Notes under the pieces: generated by a model | What the model was told of the DNA's origin: nothing | The model's database searches: none | Seen by the model: the letters and a program-made list of their open reading frames with translations, nothing else | Position numbers and translations under genes: made by a program | Shown here: in pieces, positions 1 through 8,795 of the stretch | Position numbering within the stretch: position 1 is the first letter of the stretch | How the letters are laid out: each line of letters opens with the position of its first letter | Assembly: GCF_003429565.1 (NCBI RefSeq) | Contig: NZ_QUAK01000087.1 | Span: forward strand, 1-64,000 | Direction: 5' to 3' | DNA: 64,000 nucleotides | Source: Streptomyces triticagri | Lineage (GTDB): Bacteria > Actinomycetota > Actinomycetes > Streptomycetales > Streptomycetaceae

Positions 1-22
1 GGAGCGGCCGGTGAGCCGCTCC
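1..22. terminator. Short GC-rich hairpin at the left edge
   Basis: Bases 1-8 and 15-22 are perfect inverted repeats (GGAGCGGC / GCCGCTCC) with a 6-base loop. The hairpin lies about 57 bases beyond the stop codon of the leftward L,D-transpeptidase gene, so it may end that transcript, or that of a gene outside the window. There is no T-tract, which is usual for Streptomyces terminators. Confidence 0.5.
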
Positions 23-78
23 GCCCGCCCCGTTCGCCGTACGGGTCGCGGATCACCCTCCTATTGCGGATCACCCTC

Positions 79-924
79 CTATTCGCGTACGGCTTCCGCG
101 ATGTCGTGGGCGGTCAGGGGCTCGTCCACGGCCGGGTCCTCGGTGATGCCGTCCGAGCCGAAGCCCTGGGCGATCAGCACGTCGTCGGGGAGGACACCGC
201 CGTCGCGCTTGCCGGTGCCGGGCTTGGTGCCCCACACATAGACCCGGTCGCCGACCTTCAGCAGCTCGTACAGCCGCTTGGCGTCGTTCGCGTACATGTT
301 GACGCAGCCGTGCGAACCGGATTTGAAGAGGTCGGACTCGGTGCCGTGGAAGGCCTGCCCGCCGTTGAAGAACTGCGAGTGCGGCATCGGGGCGTTGTTG
401 TAGATCGTCGAGAAGTGCCGCTCACGCTTGAGGTAGATCTTGTGCCAGCCGAGCCGGGTCTCGTAGCCGTCCTTGCCGCTGCGGATCGGCACGGGCGCGA
501 AGACGACCTTCTTGCCCGTCTGCACCCACAGGATCTGCCGGTTGAGGTCGACGCAGGTCACCCGGTACTCGCGGACGGGACACCTGCCCTGGGCGTTGGG
601 GTTCTTCCTGACCTCGTCGACGAGGAGCAGCCGGTAGGTCTTCAGATCGGCCTTGCCGTCGGCCGGCTCGATGCCGAGGCGCTGCTGCAGTTTGCGGATG
701 GCGACGCAGTCCTCGGTGGTCTGGACTCCGTCCTCCTTGAGCCCGAGCTTCTTCTCGAGCTGCCACTGGTACGCACCGGAACCTGCCGTGCAGGCCTCTT
801 CCGCGGCGCTCGGGGCACGGTCCTGCTGTGCGAGGGCGGGTGAGGCGGCCAGCAGCTGGCCGGCCAGGGCCGCGGAGCAGAGAGACAGCCCTGCGGTGGA
901 GATACGCGACTTCACAGCGCGCAC
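79..924 (-). CDS. Secreted L,D-transpeptidase (YkuD family)
   Basis: Probable extracytoplasmic L,D-transpeptidase that forms 3-3 cross-links in peptidoglycan. The 281-residue protein starts at a GTG preceded by a strong GGGAGGAAGG site. Residues 1-32 form a Sec signal peptide ending in an ALA-type cleavage site. Residues about 67-105 look like a peptidoglycan-binding helix bundle. The YkuD domain fills residues about 125-240, with the catalytic SHGCVN motif (Cys207) and an upstream FHG histidine (His193). Several extra cysteines (45, 73, 115, 124) could form disulfides outside the cell. It stands alone: the next gene on the left is outside the window, and the HNH lipoprotein gene lies 132 bases upstream on the same strand. 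The family call is secure; the cross-link type is inferred. Confidence 0.93.
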   Translation of the reverse strand: MRAVKSRISTAGLSLCSAALAGQLLAASPALAQQDRAPSAAEEACTAGSGAYQWQLEKKLGLKEDGVQTTEDCVAIRKLQQRLGIEPADGKADLKTYRLLLVDEVRKNPNAQGRCPVREYRVTCVDLNRQILWVQTGKKVVFAPVPIRSGKDGYETRLGWHKIYLKRERHFSTIYNNAPMPHSQFFNGGQAFHGTESDLFKSGSHGCVNMYANDAKRLYELLKVGDRVYVWGTKPGTGKRDGGVLPDDVLIAQGFGSDGITEDPAVDEPLTAHDIAEAVRE

Positions 925-1056
925 CGACCTTCCTCCCTGTCGAAGGGGGTTGGGGAGTATGACTCAGGTTCGGTTCTAAGCGCGTGCGTGCGGGTGCGCA
1001 GTGCAACTGCTCCGCATGGCCGAGCAGGGCGTCCGGCGGGGGCGGGCCGGAGCTGT

Positions 1057-1788
1057 TCAGGACGGGCAGGTGTCCAGCATCTCGCCGAGCTTGTTCTTCT
1101 CCTCCTGAGTGACGGTCAGCTCGTACGTCGACTTCACCGAGGTCCAGGCGCGTGCGTACAGGCACCAGTACGTCCGGGCCGGCGGCTGCCACTCGTCGGG
1201 GCCCTGGTCGCCCTTGGAGCGGTTGGAGGCGGCGGACACCGCGAGGAGTTGCGGGTGGGTCAGGTCGTTGGCGAAGGCCTTGCGCCGCTCCTGGGGCCAG
1301 TCGCGTGCTCCGGACCGCCAGGCGTTGGCGAGCGGCACCATGTGATCGATGTCGAGGTCGCCGGAGTCGGTGAACGACTTGTCGTCGTACACACTGACCC
1401 AGGTGCCGGACACGGCCCGGCACTCGTCGTTCTGCCGTACGTCCTCGCCGTCGCGCTCCAGGATCGTCTCGCGGGTGTCGCAGCGTTCGCCCTGCTCGGC
1501 CCAGTGCGGGAACTTGGCTCGGCTGTAGCCGGTCATCGAGGCCTGCTCCGCCACCCGCAGGGCGTCGAGTTGTGACCGTGCCCGCTGGGCCGAGGGCATG
1601 CCGGGCAGCGTGGTGGTGCCTTCCGCCGGGCCGCCGCCGGCGCCTTCGGCCGGAGAATCGGATGCGGACGGCTTGCCGTCGCCCGCCCCCGGTGCGGCTC
1701 CGTCCTGCCCGGCGGTGCATCCGGCCACCACCGCCAGCACGGCCGCCGCCCCCGAAATCCACTGCCAACGGACCTGCTGACGCACCAT
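1057..1788 (-). CDS. HNH-type nuclease lipoprotein (DUF1524/GmrSD C-terminal domain)
   Basis: Predicted secreted lipoprotein nuclease of 243 residues. The ATG at 1788 gives a clean lipoprotein signal ending in VAGC, with Cys24 as the lipidated residue; a longer reading frame from 2058 has no such signal and runs into the divergent methyltransferase gene. The linker (residues 25-65) is rich in Gly, Ser and Pro. The catalytic core carries DIDH at 146-149, followed by a VPLxNAWxSGA stretch and an ASNRSKGD motif near 187-194, the typical pattern of the DUF1524 branch of HNH nucleases. Such proteins are common secreted Streptomyces enzymes of unknown physiological role. Degradation of external nucleic acid is a reasonable but unproved guess. 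Confidence 0.85.
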   Translation of the reverse strand: MVRQQVRWQWISGAAAVLAVVAGCTAGQDGAAPGAGDGKPSASDSPAEGAGGGPAEGTTTLPGMPSAQRARSQLDALRVAEQASMTGYSRAKFPHWAEQGERCDTRETILERDGEDVRQNDECRAVSGTWVSVYDDKSFTDSGDLDIDHMVPLANAWRSGARDWPQERRKAFANDLTHPQLLAVSAASNRSKGDQGPDEWQPPARTYWCLYARAWTSVKSTYELTVTQEEKNKLGEMLDTCPS

Positions 1789-2023
1789 GACCTGCCGATT
1801 CCCCTCGCCCTGCGCACTGTTGCGGCCGAGGCGCACACTATCCGGCGCCGCGGAGGGGTAAACGCGCGCGGGGGTGCGGGCGGCGTCGGGCTCGTCCGGT
1901 GCGCCGGACTCGGCCCGGTGGAGGCGCAGTTGACGCCGGCCCGCCCGGCCCTCTTGATCGGCCTCGCGGCGCGTTCGATCATGGACGCGCCCCGGTGGCC
2001 GCCGGGACGGAGGGAGAGCACCG

Positions 2024-2800
2024 ATGGCTGAGCAGGCACGTCCCGACTTCGGTCGCACGGCCGACGACTACGCCCGCCACCGCGCGGGGTTCCCGCCGGA
2101 ACTGGTCACCCGGCTCGCGGAGCGGGGCGTCGCCGTGGACGGCCGGGACGTCGTCGACCTCGGCACCGGCACCGGCACCCTCGCCCGGCTCTTCGCCCTG
2201 GCGGGCGGACGCGTGACAGGCGTGGACCCGGCGGCACCCCTCTTGCAGCAGGCCGAAGCACTGGACCGCGAGGCGGGCGTGAACGTCACCCACCGGGTCG
2301 CGACGGCCGAGGACACGGGACTCGCGGGCGGCGGCTACGACGTGGTGTCGGCCGGTCAGTGCTGGCACTGGTTCGATGCGCCGCGGGCGGCCGCCGAGGT
2401 GCGCAGGCTGCTGCGCCCCGGTGGCCGTGTGGTGATCGCCCACTTCGACTGGCTGCCGCTGCCGGGCAATGCGGTGGCCGCCACCGAGGAGTTGATCACC
2501 GAGTTCAATCCGGACTGGGCGTACGGCGGCGGCACGGGCCTGTACCCGCGCTGGCTCACCGACCTCGCGGTGGCGGGCTTCGGCGGCATCGAGACCTTCT
2601 CCTTCGACCTCGACGTCCCGTACACGCCGGAGGCCTGGACCGGGCGCATCAGGGCGAGTGCGGGCGTCGGCGCGAGCCTTGCGGAGGCCGAGGTGGACCG
2701 CTTCACCGATGCGCTGGAGTCGGTGCTGCGCACCCGGTTCCCTGGGGACGTCCTCGAGATTCTGCACCGGACCTGGGCGGTCACGGCGGTACGCCGCTGA
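2024..2800 (+). CDS. Class I SAM-dependent methyltransferase
   Basis: Cytoplasmic methyltransferase of 258 residues with a Rossmann fold. Motif I reads VVDLGTGTG at 43-51, the acidic residue of motif II falls in GVDPA near 70, and a QCWHWFD segment near 113 replaces the usual motif IV. The N-terminal DFGRTADDYARHR segment is typical of ubiE-like, small-molecule methyltransferases of Streptomyces. The gene begins after a GGGAGAG site and is followed 48 bases later by RNase HI on the same strand. No neighbour points to a pathway, so the substrate is unknown. Confidence 0.85.
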   Translation: MAEQARPDFGRTADDYARHRAGFPPELVTRLAERGVAVDGRDVVDLGTGTGTLARLFALAGGRVTGVDPAAPLLQQAEALDREAGVNVTHRVATAEDTGLAGGGYDVVSAGQCWHWFDAPRAAAEVRRLLRPGGRVVIAHFDWLPLPGNAVAATEELITEFNPDWAYGGGTGLYPRWLTDLAVAGFGGIETFSFDLDVPYTPEAWTGRIRASAGVGASLAEAEVDRFTDALESVLRTRFPGDVLEILHRTWAVTAVRR

Positions 2801-2848
2801 ACCCCCCGTACGGTCCGACCCGCTCGCGGACCCTGGCATGATCGGGGG

Positions 2849-3550
2849 ATGTCCGAACGCATCATCGCGGCCTGTGACGGCGCCGCGAAGAAGAATCCGG
2901 GTCCGGCCGGCTGGGGCTGGGTCGTCGCCGACGCCGCGGGCCGGCCCGAGCGCTGGGAGGCCGGGCCGCTGGGCACGGCGACCAACAACATCGCGGAGCT
3001 GACGGCTCTCGCGGAGCTGCTCGAGGCCACGGATCCCGCCGTGCCGCTCGAGGTCCGGATGGACTCCCAGTACGCCATGAACGCGGTCACGAAGTGGTTG
3101 GCCGGCTGGCGGCGCAACGGCTGGCTGACCGCGTCCAAGAAGCCGGTCGCCAACCGCGAACTGGTCATCCGCATCGACGAGTTGCTCACCGGCCGCGACG
3201 TCGAGTTCCGCTACGTACCCGCGCACCAGGTCGACGGGGATCCGCTCAACGCGATCGCGGACGCCGCGGCGAGCGACGCGGCCACCGAGCAGCGGGCCTT
3301 CGGGACCGCGCACGGCACCGCGGAGGTGCCGGGCCCGCGCCTCGACGCGATGACGGGCGGCGGTGGTTCGGGCGGTGCGGCGACCCGGCGCCGGGCGCCG
3401 CAGAAGAAGGCGGGCGCCCGCCGGGGCGGATCCGGTGTGATCAAGGCCAAGTTCGCGGGCCGTTGCTCCTGCGGACGCTCGTACGCGGCCGGGGAGCAGA
3501 TTGCCAAGGGCGCCACCAGCTGGGGTCACCCGGAGTGCCGGGAGTCCTGA
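2849..3550 (+). CDS. rnhA: Ribonuclease HI with a C-terminal Cys/His-rich tail
   Basis: Cleaves the RNA strand of RNA-DNA hybrids using two metal ions. The catalytic acidic residues are visible as D10, E50, D72 and D138, with His126 in the PAHQ loop. The RNase H domain ends near residue 145, giving a normal bacterial size for the core. A low-complexity linker rich in Gly, Ala, Arg and Lys follows (about 150-200). The chain ends in a small CxC...HxxC cluster (C206, C208, H227, C230) that could bind zinc. The basic linker and tail are an extension beyond the usual 150-residue enzyme and may add nucleic acid binding; that role is inference. A second RNase H elsewhere on the chromosome is likely. 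Confidence 0.88.
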   Translation: MSERIIAACDGAAKKNPGPAGWGWVVADAAGRPERWEAGPLGTATNNIAELTALAELLEATDPAVPLEVRMDSQYAMNAVTKWLAGWRRNGWLTASKKPVANRELVIRIDELLTGRDVEFRYVPAHQVDGDPLNAIADAAASDAATEQRAFGTAHGTAEVPGPRLDAMTGGGGSGGAATRRRAPQKKAGARRGGSGVIKAKFAGRCSCGRSYAAGEQIAKGATSWGHPECRES

Positions 3551-3592
3551 CCGGCCGCCGGCGGGTGGGCCGCGGTCTCCCGCGGGCCCCGG

Positions 3593-5116
3593 TCAGTCGT
3601 TTCCCGCCCGGTCCACCGATTCCGGTGCGCCCACCTCGCCGAGCCAGCGGGCCAGTTTGCCGCGGCGGCCGACCGCGCGCAGCCGCCGTTCCGTCGCCTC
3701 GCGGGTGGCCGGTGTGGTGATCAGGAGCAGTTCGTCGCCGGTCCGCAGCACGGTGGCCGCGTCGGGGACCAGCGTCGTGCCGTCCCGGACGATCAGGGTG
3801 AGGACGGTCGGCCGCGGCAGCCTGAGCTCGAAGACGGCCACACCGGCGAGGCGTGATCCGGGTGGCACGGTGGCGGTGAGCAGATCGGCGTCGAGCACGT
3901 CGAGGGGCGCCGTCTCCACCTCGATGTCGCGCAGCTGCCCGCCGTGGGTGAGCCCGAGGCGCCGCGCGAGCGCGGCCAGGGTGGGGCCCTGGACCAGGGT
4001 GAAGACCACGACCAGTACGAAGACGATGTTCAGCAGGTCACGGGCGCCGTCCACGCCGGCCACGATGGGGAACGTGGCGAGCACGATGGGCACGGCGCCG
4101 CGCAGCCCGGCCCAGGAGATGAAGGCCTGCTCCTGCCACGGCGTACGGAACGGGATCAGGCAGAGGGCCACCGAGACGGGCCGGGCGGCGAGCAGCAGGA
4201 TCAGTCCGACGCCGAGCGCGGGCAGGATGGCCGGCGGCAGTTCGCTGGGCGTGACGAGCAGCCCGAGCATCACGAAGAGCCCGATCTGGGCGAGCCATCC
4301 TGCGCCCTCGGCGAAGGAGCGGGTCGCGGCCCGGTGCGGCAGCTTGGAGTTGCCGAGCACAAGTCCGGAGAGATAGGCGGCGATGATGCCGCTCGCGCCG
4401 GCGGCGCCGCCGGCCGCGAAGGCGAGGATGCCGAAGGCGACGGTCGCGAGTGGATACAGGCCGGTGGCGGGCAGCGCGATGTGCCGGAGTGCGATGACAC
4501 CGATCCACCCGATGAGCAGACCGAGCACGGCGCCCACGGACAGCTGGAAGAACACATTGCCCACGATGGCCGCCGGGCCGGGCAGATCGGCGAGCGAGGT
4601 GCTGAACACCAGGACGAGGATGATCGTCGGGGCGTCGTTGAAACCGGACTCGGCCTCCAGGAGCGCGGTGACCTTGTGCGGGAGCGGCAGCGATCTGAGC
4701 ACGGCGAAGACGGCGGCGGCGTCCGTGGACGAGACGATCGCGCCGAGCAGCAGCGCGAGATGCAGGTCCATGCCGAGCAGGTAGTGGGCGCCGGCGGCCG
4801 TGACTCCGACGGAGATCGCCACCCCGGCGAGGGCGAGCACGCCGGCGGGCGCGAGGAGGCGGCGCACGTCCGCCCAGCGGGTGGTGAGACCGCCATCGAC
4901 GAGAATCACGGCGAGCGCCGAGGTGCCGAGGGCCTGGGCGAGCTGGGCGTCGTCGAAGGGCAGCCCCAGGACGTCCTCGCCGATGATGACGCCGACGGCG
5001 AGGAAGAGCAGCAGGCTGGGCAGTCCGAGCCGATGGGCGGTGCGGGCGGCGGCGATGCTCGCGAGCAGCACCACGCCGGCGATGAGCAGCACCAGGTACA
5101 GCTGCTGCAGTGTCAT
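3593..5116 (-). CDS. Potassium/proton antiporter (CPA1, CvrA/NhaP2 type)
   Basis: Integral membrane antiporter of 507 residues that probably exchanges K+ (or Na+) for protons. About 12-13 hydrophobic segments fill residues 1-390, including the conserved acidic stretch FNDAPTIILVL near 160, which is part of the ion site in this family. A cytoplasmic TrkA-C (RCK-C) regulatory domain follows at about 405-490. The gene has a good GGAGG site before its ATG and lies 72 bases downstream of the small DUF3040 membrane protein. It converges with rnhA, with about 40 bases between the stop codons. The family is clear; the preferred cation cannot be told from sequence. Confidence 0.88.
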   Translation of the reverse strand: MTLQQLYLVLLIAGVVLLASIAAARTAHRLGLPSLLLFLAVGVIIGEDVLGLPFDDAQLAQALGTSALAVILVDGGLTTRWADVRRLLAPAGVLALAGVAISVGVTAAGAHYLLGMDLHLALLLGAIVSSTDAAAVFAVLRSLPLPHKVTALLEAESGFNDAPTIILVLVFSTSLADLPGPAAIVGNVFFQLSVGAVLGLLIGWIGVIALRHIALPATGLYPLATVAFGILAFAAGGAAGASGIIAAYLSGLVLGNSKLPHRAATRSFAEGAGWLAQIGLFVMLGLLVTPSELPPAILPALGVGLILLLAARPVSVALCLIPFRTPWQEQAFISWAGLRGAVPIVLATFPIVAGVDGARDLLNIVFVLVVVFTLVQGPTLAALARRLGLTHGGQLRDIEVETAPLDVLDADLLTATVPPGSRLAGVAVFELRLPRPTVLTLIVRDGTTLVPDAATVLRTGDELLLITTPATREATERRLRAVGRRGKLARWLGEVGAPESVDRAGND

Positions 5117-5188
5117 GTCGTGGCCTCCGTCGGCTGGCGGGGCACCGGTGGGGCGTATGGCCGGTGCCCGGTGAGCAGGGTGCGGGGA

Positions 5189-5476
5189 TCAGCCGATGTC
5201 GGGTCCTGGTCCGTGCGGTCGACGGCGCTGCGGGTCGAAGAGGTGGCCGGCGATGCCTGCGACGACGAGGCCCGTGGCCAGCAGCAGGCCGTGCCCGATG
5301 CCGATGCCGAATCCGAGGCAGCCGACCGCCACGGCAAGGACGAGCCAGGCTCGGCCCCGCCGGTACTCGCGGGGGCTGCGCGGCCGCCCGTCGGCCAGCG
5401 AACGTGCGAACTCGGGGTCCTCGCGCTCCATGCGCTTCTCGAGGTCGCCGAGACGACGGTTCTCGGACTCGGTCAT
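5189..5476 (-). CDS. DUF3040 small membrane protein
   Basis: Conserved actinobacterial membrane protein of 95 residues. The ATG at 5476 is preceded by GGGAGGAG at ideal spacing; upstream in-frame starts have nothing comparable and belong to antisense of the permease gene. The N-terminal part (about residues 1-40) has the charged SENRRLGDLEKRMEREDPEFA pattern of DUF3040, split here only for description. Two hydrophobic segments follow at about 50-65 and 68-85, and a short Arg-rich tail ends the chain. No function is established for the family. It lies between two ion-transporter genes on the same strand, so it may be co-transcribed with them. Confidence 0.8.
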   Translation of the reverse strand: MTESENRRLGDLEKRMEREDPEFARSLADGRPRSPREYRRGRAWLVLAVAVGCLGFGIGIGHGLLLATGLVVAGIAGHLFDPQRRRPHGPGPDIG

Positions 5477-5514
5477 GTCTCCTCCCGAAGGCCCTGTCAT
5501 GTGCTCTGCCACCG

Positions 5515-6816
5515 TCAGGCCAGGGCGAAGTAGCGGAGCCATACGTACAGACCCGCGACGCTGACGGTGACCGCTGTGACGATCAGCCCGATACGGCTGA
5601 ACTGCCAGAACGAGATGTGATGCCCCTCGCGCTCGGCGATCCCGATGACGACGACGTTCGCCGAGGAGGCGATGATCGTGGCGTTGCCGGCGAGGTCGGC
5701 GCCGAGGGCGAACGACCACCAGAGCATCTCCGCCTTCTCCATACCGCCGGCCGCCTCGACGATCTCGGTGACGATGGGGCTGACCGAGGCGACGAACGGG
5801 ATGTTGTCGATGACGGCGGAGGGAATCACGGAGCCGAACACCAACGCCATGGAGGTGCCGAGCAGTTCACCCTGGGTGGCGTTGGCCGCCGCCTCGCCGA
5901 TCTGGCCGATCACGCCGGTCTGCACCATCGCGCCGACCATCACGAACAGTCCGGCGAAGAACGCGAGGGTCTCCCACTCGACGTCCTTGACGACCTCGCC
6001 GGAGTCGAGGCGCGATATCGCGAGCAGGATCAGCCCGCCGCTGATCGCCACGACCGAGGGCTCCACGTGCAGGGTGGTGTGCAGGACGAAACAGGTCATG
6101 ACGAGGAGCACCACGACCGAGCTCACCGCGAGCAGCCGCGGATTGGTGATCGCGTCGCGTTCGTCCATCTCCATCACGGCGTGGACCTTGTCCTCGTCCA
6201 CCTGCCGGAAGGCCTTGCGGAACATGACGCGGCACATCAGACAGAAGATGACCATCAGGACGATCACGATCGGCGTCATGTGCAGCAGGAAGTCGTTGAA
6301 CGACAGACCCGCACGGGAGGCGATCATGATGTTCGGCGGGTCGCCGATGAGTGTGGCGGCGCCGCCGATGTTGCAGGCCATCACCTCGGCGATGAGGTAG
6401 GGGACGACGGGCAGGCCGAGTTTGCGGCAGACGAGGATGGTGACGGGTGCGATGAGCAGCACCGTGGTGACGTTGTCCAGCCAGGCGGACAGGAAGCCGG
6501 TCGCCACGACCAGGAGCACCATCAGTCTGAAGGGTCTGCCCCGGGCCCGTTTGGCCGCCGCGATGGCGATGTACTCGAAGATGCCCGTGCGTTTCAGCAC
6601 GGCCACGATCAGCATCATCCCGAGCAGCAGGAAGATGACGTTCCAGTCGATCCCGGCATGCTCGGAGTAGAAGGCGTGCTCGGGGTCGGTGGCGCCGATG
6701 ACGAGCATCACCACTGCGCCGCCCAGAGCCGCCGCGACCCGGTGCACGTACTCGGTCGCGATCAGGACATAGACGGCTGCGAACACGACGACGGCCATCC
6801 AGGCGGTCAGAGTCAT
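5515..6816 (-). CDS. ArsB/NhaD-family permease (SLC13-like)
   Basis: Integral membrane transporter of 433 residues with about 11 hydrophobic segments. The segment DNVTTVLLIAP and the repeated GDPPNIMIAS and AGNATIIASSANV motifs are the two hairpin signatures of the ion transporter superfamily that includes ArsB, NhaD and the P protein. The start is the ATG at 6816, behind GGAGGGAGGCGG; a 13-residue longer form lacks a ribosome site. The gene precedes the DUF3040 gene by 38 bases. The likely role is anion or Na+/H+ movement across the cytoplasmic membrane. There is no arsenic gene nearby, so arsenite export should not be assumed. Confidence 0.85.
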   Translation of the reverse strand: MTLTAWMAVVVFAAVYVLIATEYVHRVAAALGGAVVMLVIGATDPEHAFYSEHAGIDWNVIFLLLGMMLIVAVLKRTGIFEYIAIAAAKRARGRPFRLMVLLVVATGFLSAWLDNVTTVLLIAPVTILVCRKLGLPVVPYLIAEVMACNIGGAATLIGDPPNIMIASRAGLSFNDFLLHMTPIVIVLMVIFCLMCRVMFRKAFRQVDEDKVHAVMEMDERDAITNPRLLAVSSVVVLLVMTCFVLHTTLHVEPSVVAISGGLILLAISRLDSGEVVKDVEWETLAFFAGLFVMVGAMVQTGVIGQIGEAAANATQGELLGTSMALVFGSVIPSAVIDNIPFVASVSPIVTEIVEAAGGMEKAEMLWWSFALGADLAGNATIIASSANVVVIGIAEREGHHISFWQFSRIGLIVTAVTVSVAGLYVWLRYFALA

Positions 6817-7173
6817 ACCCGCCTCCCTCCTGTAGTGGGCCGCCGTCCGCAGCACTCCGCAGAAGGGACTCCTCCCGGTCCAGTTGTCCGGGTTCTACCC
6901 TCACCCGACGGGACCTGCGGGGCCATCGGGGCCGACACCCAAATGGGGCGGGGAGCGACCTGCAGAGGGGGTGGCGGATGGGTGCCGCGCCGGATGGACA
7001 GCGGCGCCGGAATCGGCGCACATTGAACGGGCGTCGTGCGCGCGGGCCATGCGGAGCACCGGCCCGCCGAGGCGCCCCCGCCTGTCCTGGACGGGCGGGG
7101 CACAGGGGACACTGAGGGCCGCCGCGATGCTGCGGTTGCGCTCCCGCTCCCGACCCCGAGGAGGCCTTGCTCC
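6817..7173. other. Divergent intergenic region, 357 bases
   Basis: This lies between the leftward permease gene and the rightward histidine kinase gene. It must hold promoters for both. I find no convincing -10/-35 pair, no long inverted repeat and no small open frame with a good ribosome site in it. Several overlapping open frames cross it, but they are low-complexity, Arg/Pro-rich readings of high-GC DNA. Confidence 0.6.
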
Positions 7174-8127
7174 GTGTCCCTGTTCTGGCGGATCTTCCTG
7201 CTCAACGCGACGGTGCTGTTCGCCGCCGCCGGCCTGCTGCTGCTCGGCCCGGTGACCATCTCCACGCCGGTCCTGCTGACCGAGGCCCTGATCCTGGCCG
7301 GCGGGCTCGCGGCGATGCTGACGGCGAACGCCGCGCTGCTCCGAGTGGGTCTCGCTCCGCTGCAGCGGCTGACCCGGGCGATGAGCACCACGGATCTGCT
7401 GCGTCCCGGGCGGCGGCCCGTGGTGTCGGGACACGGCGAGATCGCCGGGCTCATCCAGACGTTCAACACGATGCTCGACCGCCTCGAGGCCGAACGGGCG
7501 GCGAGCAGCGGGCTCGCGCTCTCCGCCCAGGAGGCGGAGCGGCGCCGGATCGCCCAGGAGCTGCACGACGAGATCGGCCAGACGCTGACCGCGGTCCTGC
7601 TCGAGCTGAAGCGGGTCGCCGACCAGGCCCCTTCCGACCTGCGGCCACAGCTGCACCAGGTCCAGGAGACGACGCGGGCCAGCCTGGACGAGATCCGGCG
7701 CATCGCGCGGCGCCTTCGGCCCGGTGTCCTGGAGGAGCTCGGCCTGATCAGTTCGCTCAAGGCGCTGGCCAACGAGATGGCGGAGCACACCGATCTCACG
7801 GTCGAGCGCCACTTCGACTCCGATCTGCCGGCTCTGGACCACGAGACGGAGCTGGTCCTTTACCGGGTCGCGCAGGAGGGTCTGACCAATGCCGTGCGGC
7901 ATTCGGAGGCCAGGCGCGCGGAGCTGACGCTGCGCACCGCGCCCGGCGGCGTCGACCTGCTCGTGGCCGACGACGGCATCGGGATCGGCGCGGCGGCCGA
8001 GGGCGCGGGGATCCGCGGCATGCGCGAGCGCGCACTCCTGGTCGGTGCCGAGCTCGTGATAGGGCCGGCTCCGGGCCGCGGTACGCGGGTACGTCTGCAC
8101 GTACCCGTCAAGAACGGGGGAAGCTGA
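7174..8127 (+). CDS. Sensor histidine kinase (NarL/LuxR-type two-component system)
   Basis: Membrane sensor kinase of 317 residues. The GTG at 7174 is chosen because a GAGGAGG site lies just upstream and the protein then begins directly with a membrane segment (about 3-26), followed by a second one (31-55). A HAMP-like linker spans about 56-108. The HisKA_3 domain carries the phospho-acceptor His131 in QELHDEIGQ. The ATPase domain shows N239 (N box), DDGIGIG at 266-272 and GIRGMRER at 279-286. Almost no extracytoplasmic domain is present, so the signal is probably sensed within the membrane or cytoplasm. The response regulator gene starts 2 bases after the stop codon. Confidence 0.92.
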   Translation: MSLFWRIFLLNATVLFAAAGLLLLGPVTISTPVLLTEALILAGGLAAMLTANAALLRVGLAPLQRLTRAMSTTDLLRPGRRPVVSGHGEIAGLIQTFNTMLDRLEAERAASSGLALSAQEAERRRIAQELHDEIGQTLTAVLLELKRVADQAPSDLRPQLHQVQETTRASLDEIRRIARRLRPGVLEELGLISSLKALANEMAEHTDLTVERHFDSDLPALDHETELVLYRVAQEGLTNAVRHSEARRAELTLRTAPGGVDLLVADDGIGIGAAAEGAGIRGMRERALLVGAELVIGPAPGRGTRVRLHVPVKNGGS

Positions 8128-8129
8128 CC

Positions 8130-8789
8130 ATGGCCGAGGGATCCACGACCCGCATTCTGCTCGCGGACGACCATGCGCTGGTCCGCCGCGGGGTGCGCCT
8201 CATCCTGGACGGGGAGGACGATCTGCATGTGGTGGCCGAGGCCGGGGACGGCGCGGAGGCCATCGAGAAGGCCCGCGAGTACCAGCCCGATCTGGCCATT
8301 CTCGACATTGCGATGCCCCGGCTCACCGGACTGCAGGCGGCGCGTGAGCTGTCCCGGCTGCTGCCCGACCTGCGCATTCTGATTCTGACGATGTACGACA
8401 ACGAGCAGTACTTCTTCGAGGCGCTGAAGTCCGGTGCCAGCGGCTATGTGCTGAAGTCGGTGGCCGACCGGGATCTGCTCGAGGCCTGCCGGGCCGCGAT
8501 GCGGGACGAGCCGTTCATCTATCCGGGAGCGGTCGCGGCCCTGATCCGCAACTATCTGGACCGCGCGCGGCAGGGCGGTTCCATGCCGGAGAAGGCGATC
8601 ACGGACCGTGAGGAGGAGATCCTCAAGCTGGTGGCCGAGGGGCACACCTCGCAGGAGATCGCCGATCTCCTGGTGATCAGCAGCAAGACCGTGGAGCGGC
8701 ACCGCGCGAATCTGCTGCAGAAGCTGGGGCTTCGGGACCGCCTCGAGCTGACCCGCTATGCGATCCGGGTCGGACTCATCGAGCCGTAG
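8130..8789 (+). CDS. Response regulator, NarL/FixJ family
   Basis: DNA-binding response regulator of 219 residues, partner of the adjacent kinase. The receiver domain (about 6-122) has the acidic pair D13/D14, phospho-acceptor D59 in LAILDIAMP and K109 in YVLKS. The LuxR-type helix-turn-helix (about 157-215) has the standard LTxREEEILKLVAEGHTSQEIA-like arrangement, with ITDREEEIL here, and the recognition segment SSKTVERHRANLLQKLG. The gene is translationally linked to the kinase gene (2-base gap). A target cannot be named; no obvious direct-repeat operator was found near it. Confidence 0.93.
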   Translation: MAEGSTTRILLADDHALVRRGVRLILDGEDDLHVVAEAGDGAEAIEKAREYQPDLAILDIAMPRLTGLQAARELSRLLPDLRILILTMYDNEQYFFEALKSGASGYVLKSVADRDLLEACRAAMRDEPFIYPGAVAALIRNYLDRARQGGSMPEKAITDREEEILKLVAEGHTSQEIADLLVISSKTVERHRANLLQKLGLRDRLELTRYAIRVGLIEP

Positions 8790-8795
8790 TCGAAC

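Noticed and set aside
7036-7173. Longer N-terminus (from 7036) for the histidine kinase
   Set aside because: The added 46 residues are Pro/Arg-rich without a ribosome site; the GTG at 7174 has GAGGAGG upstream and opens on a membrane helix.
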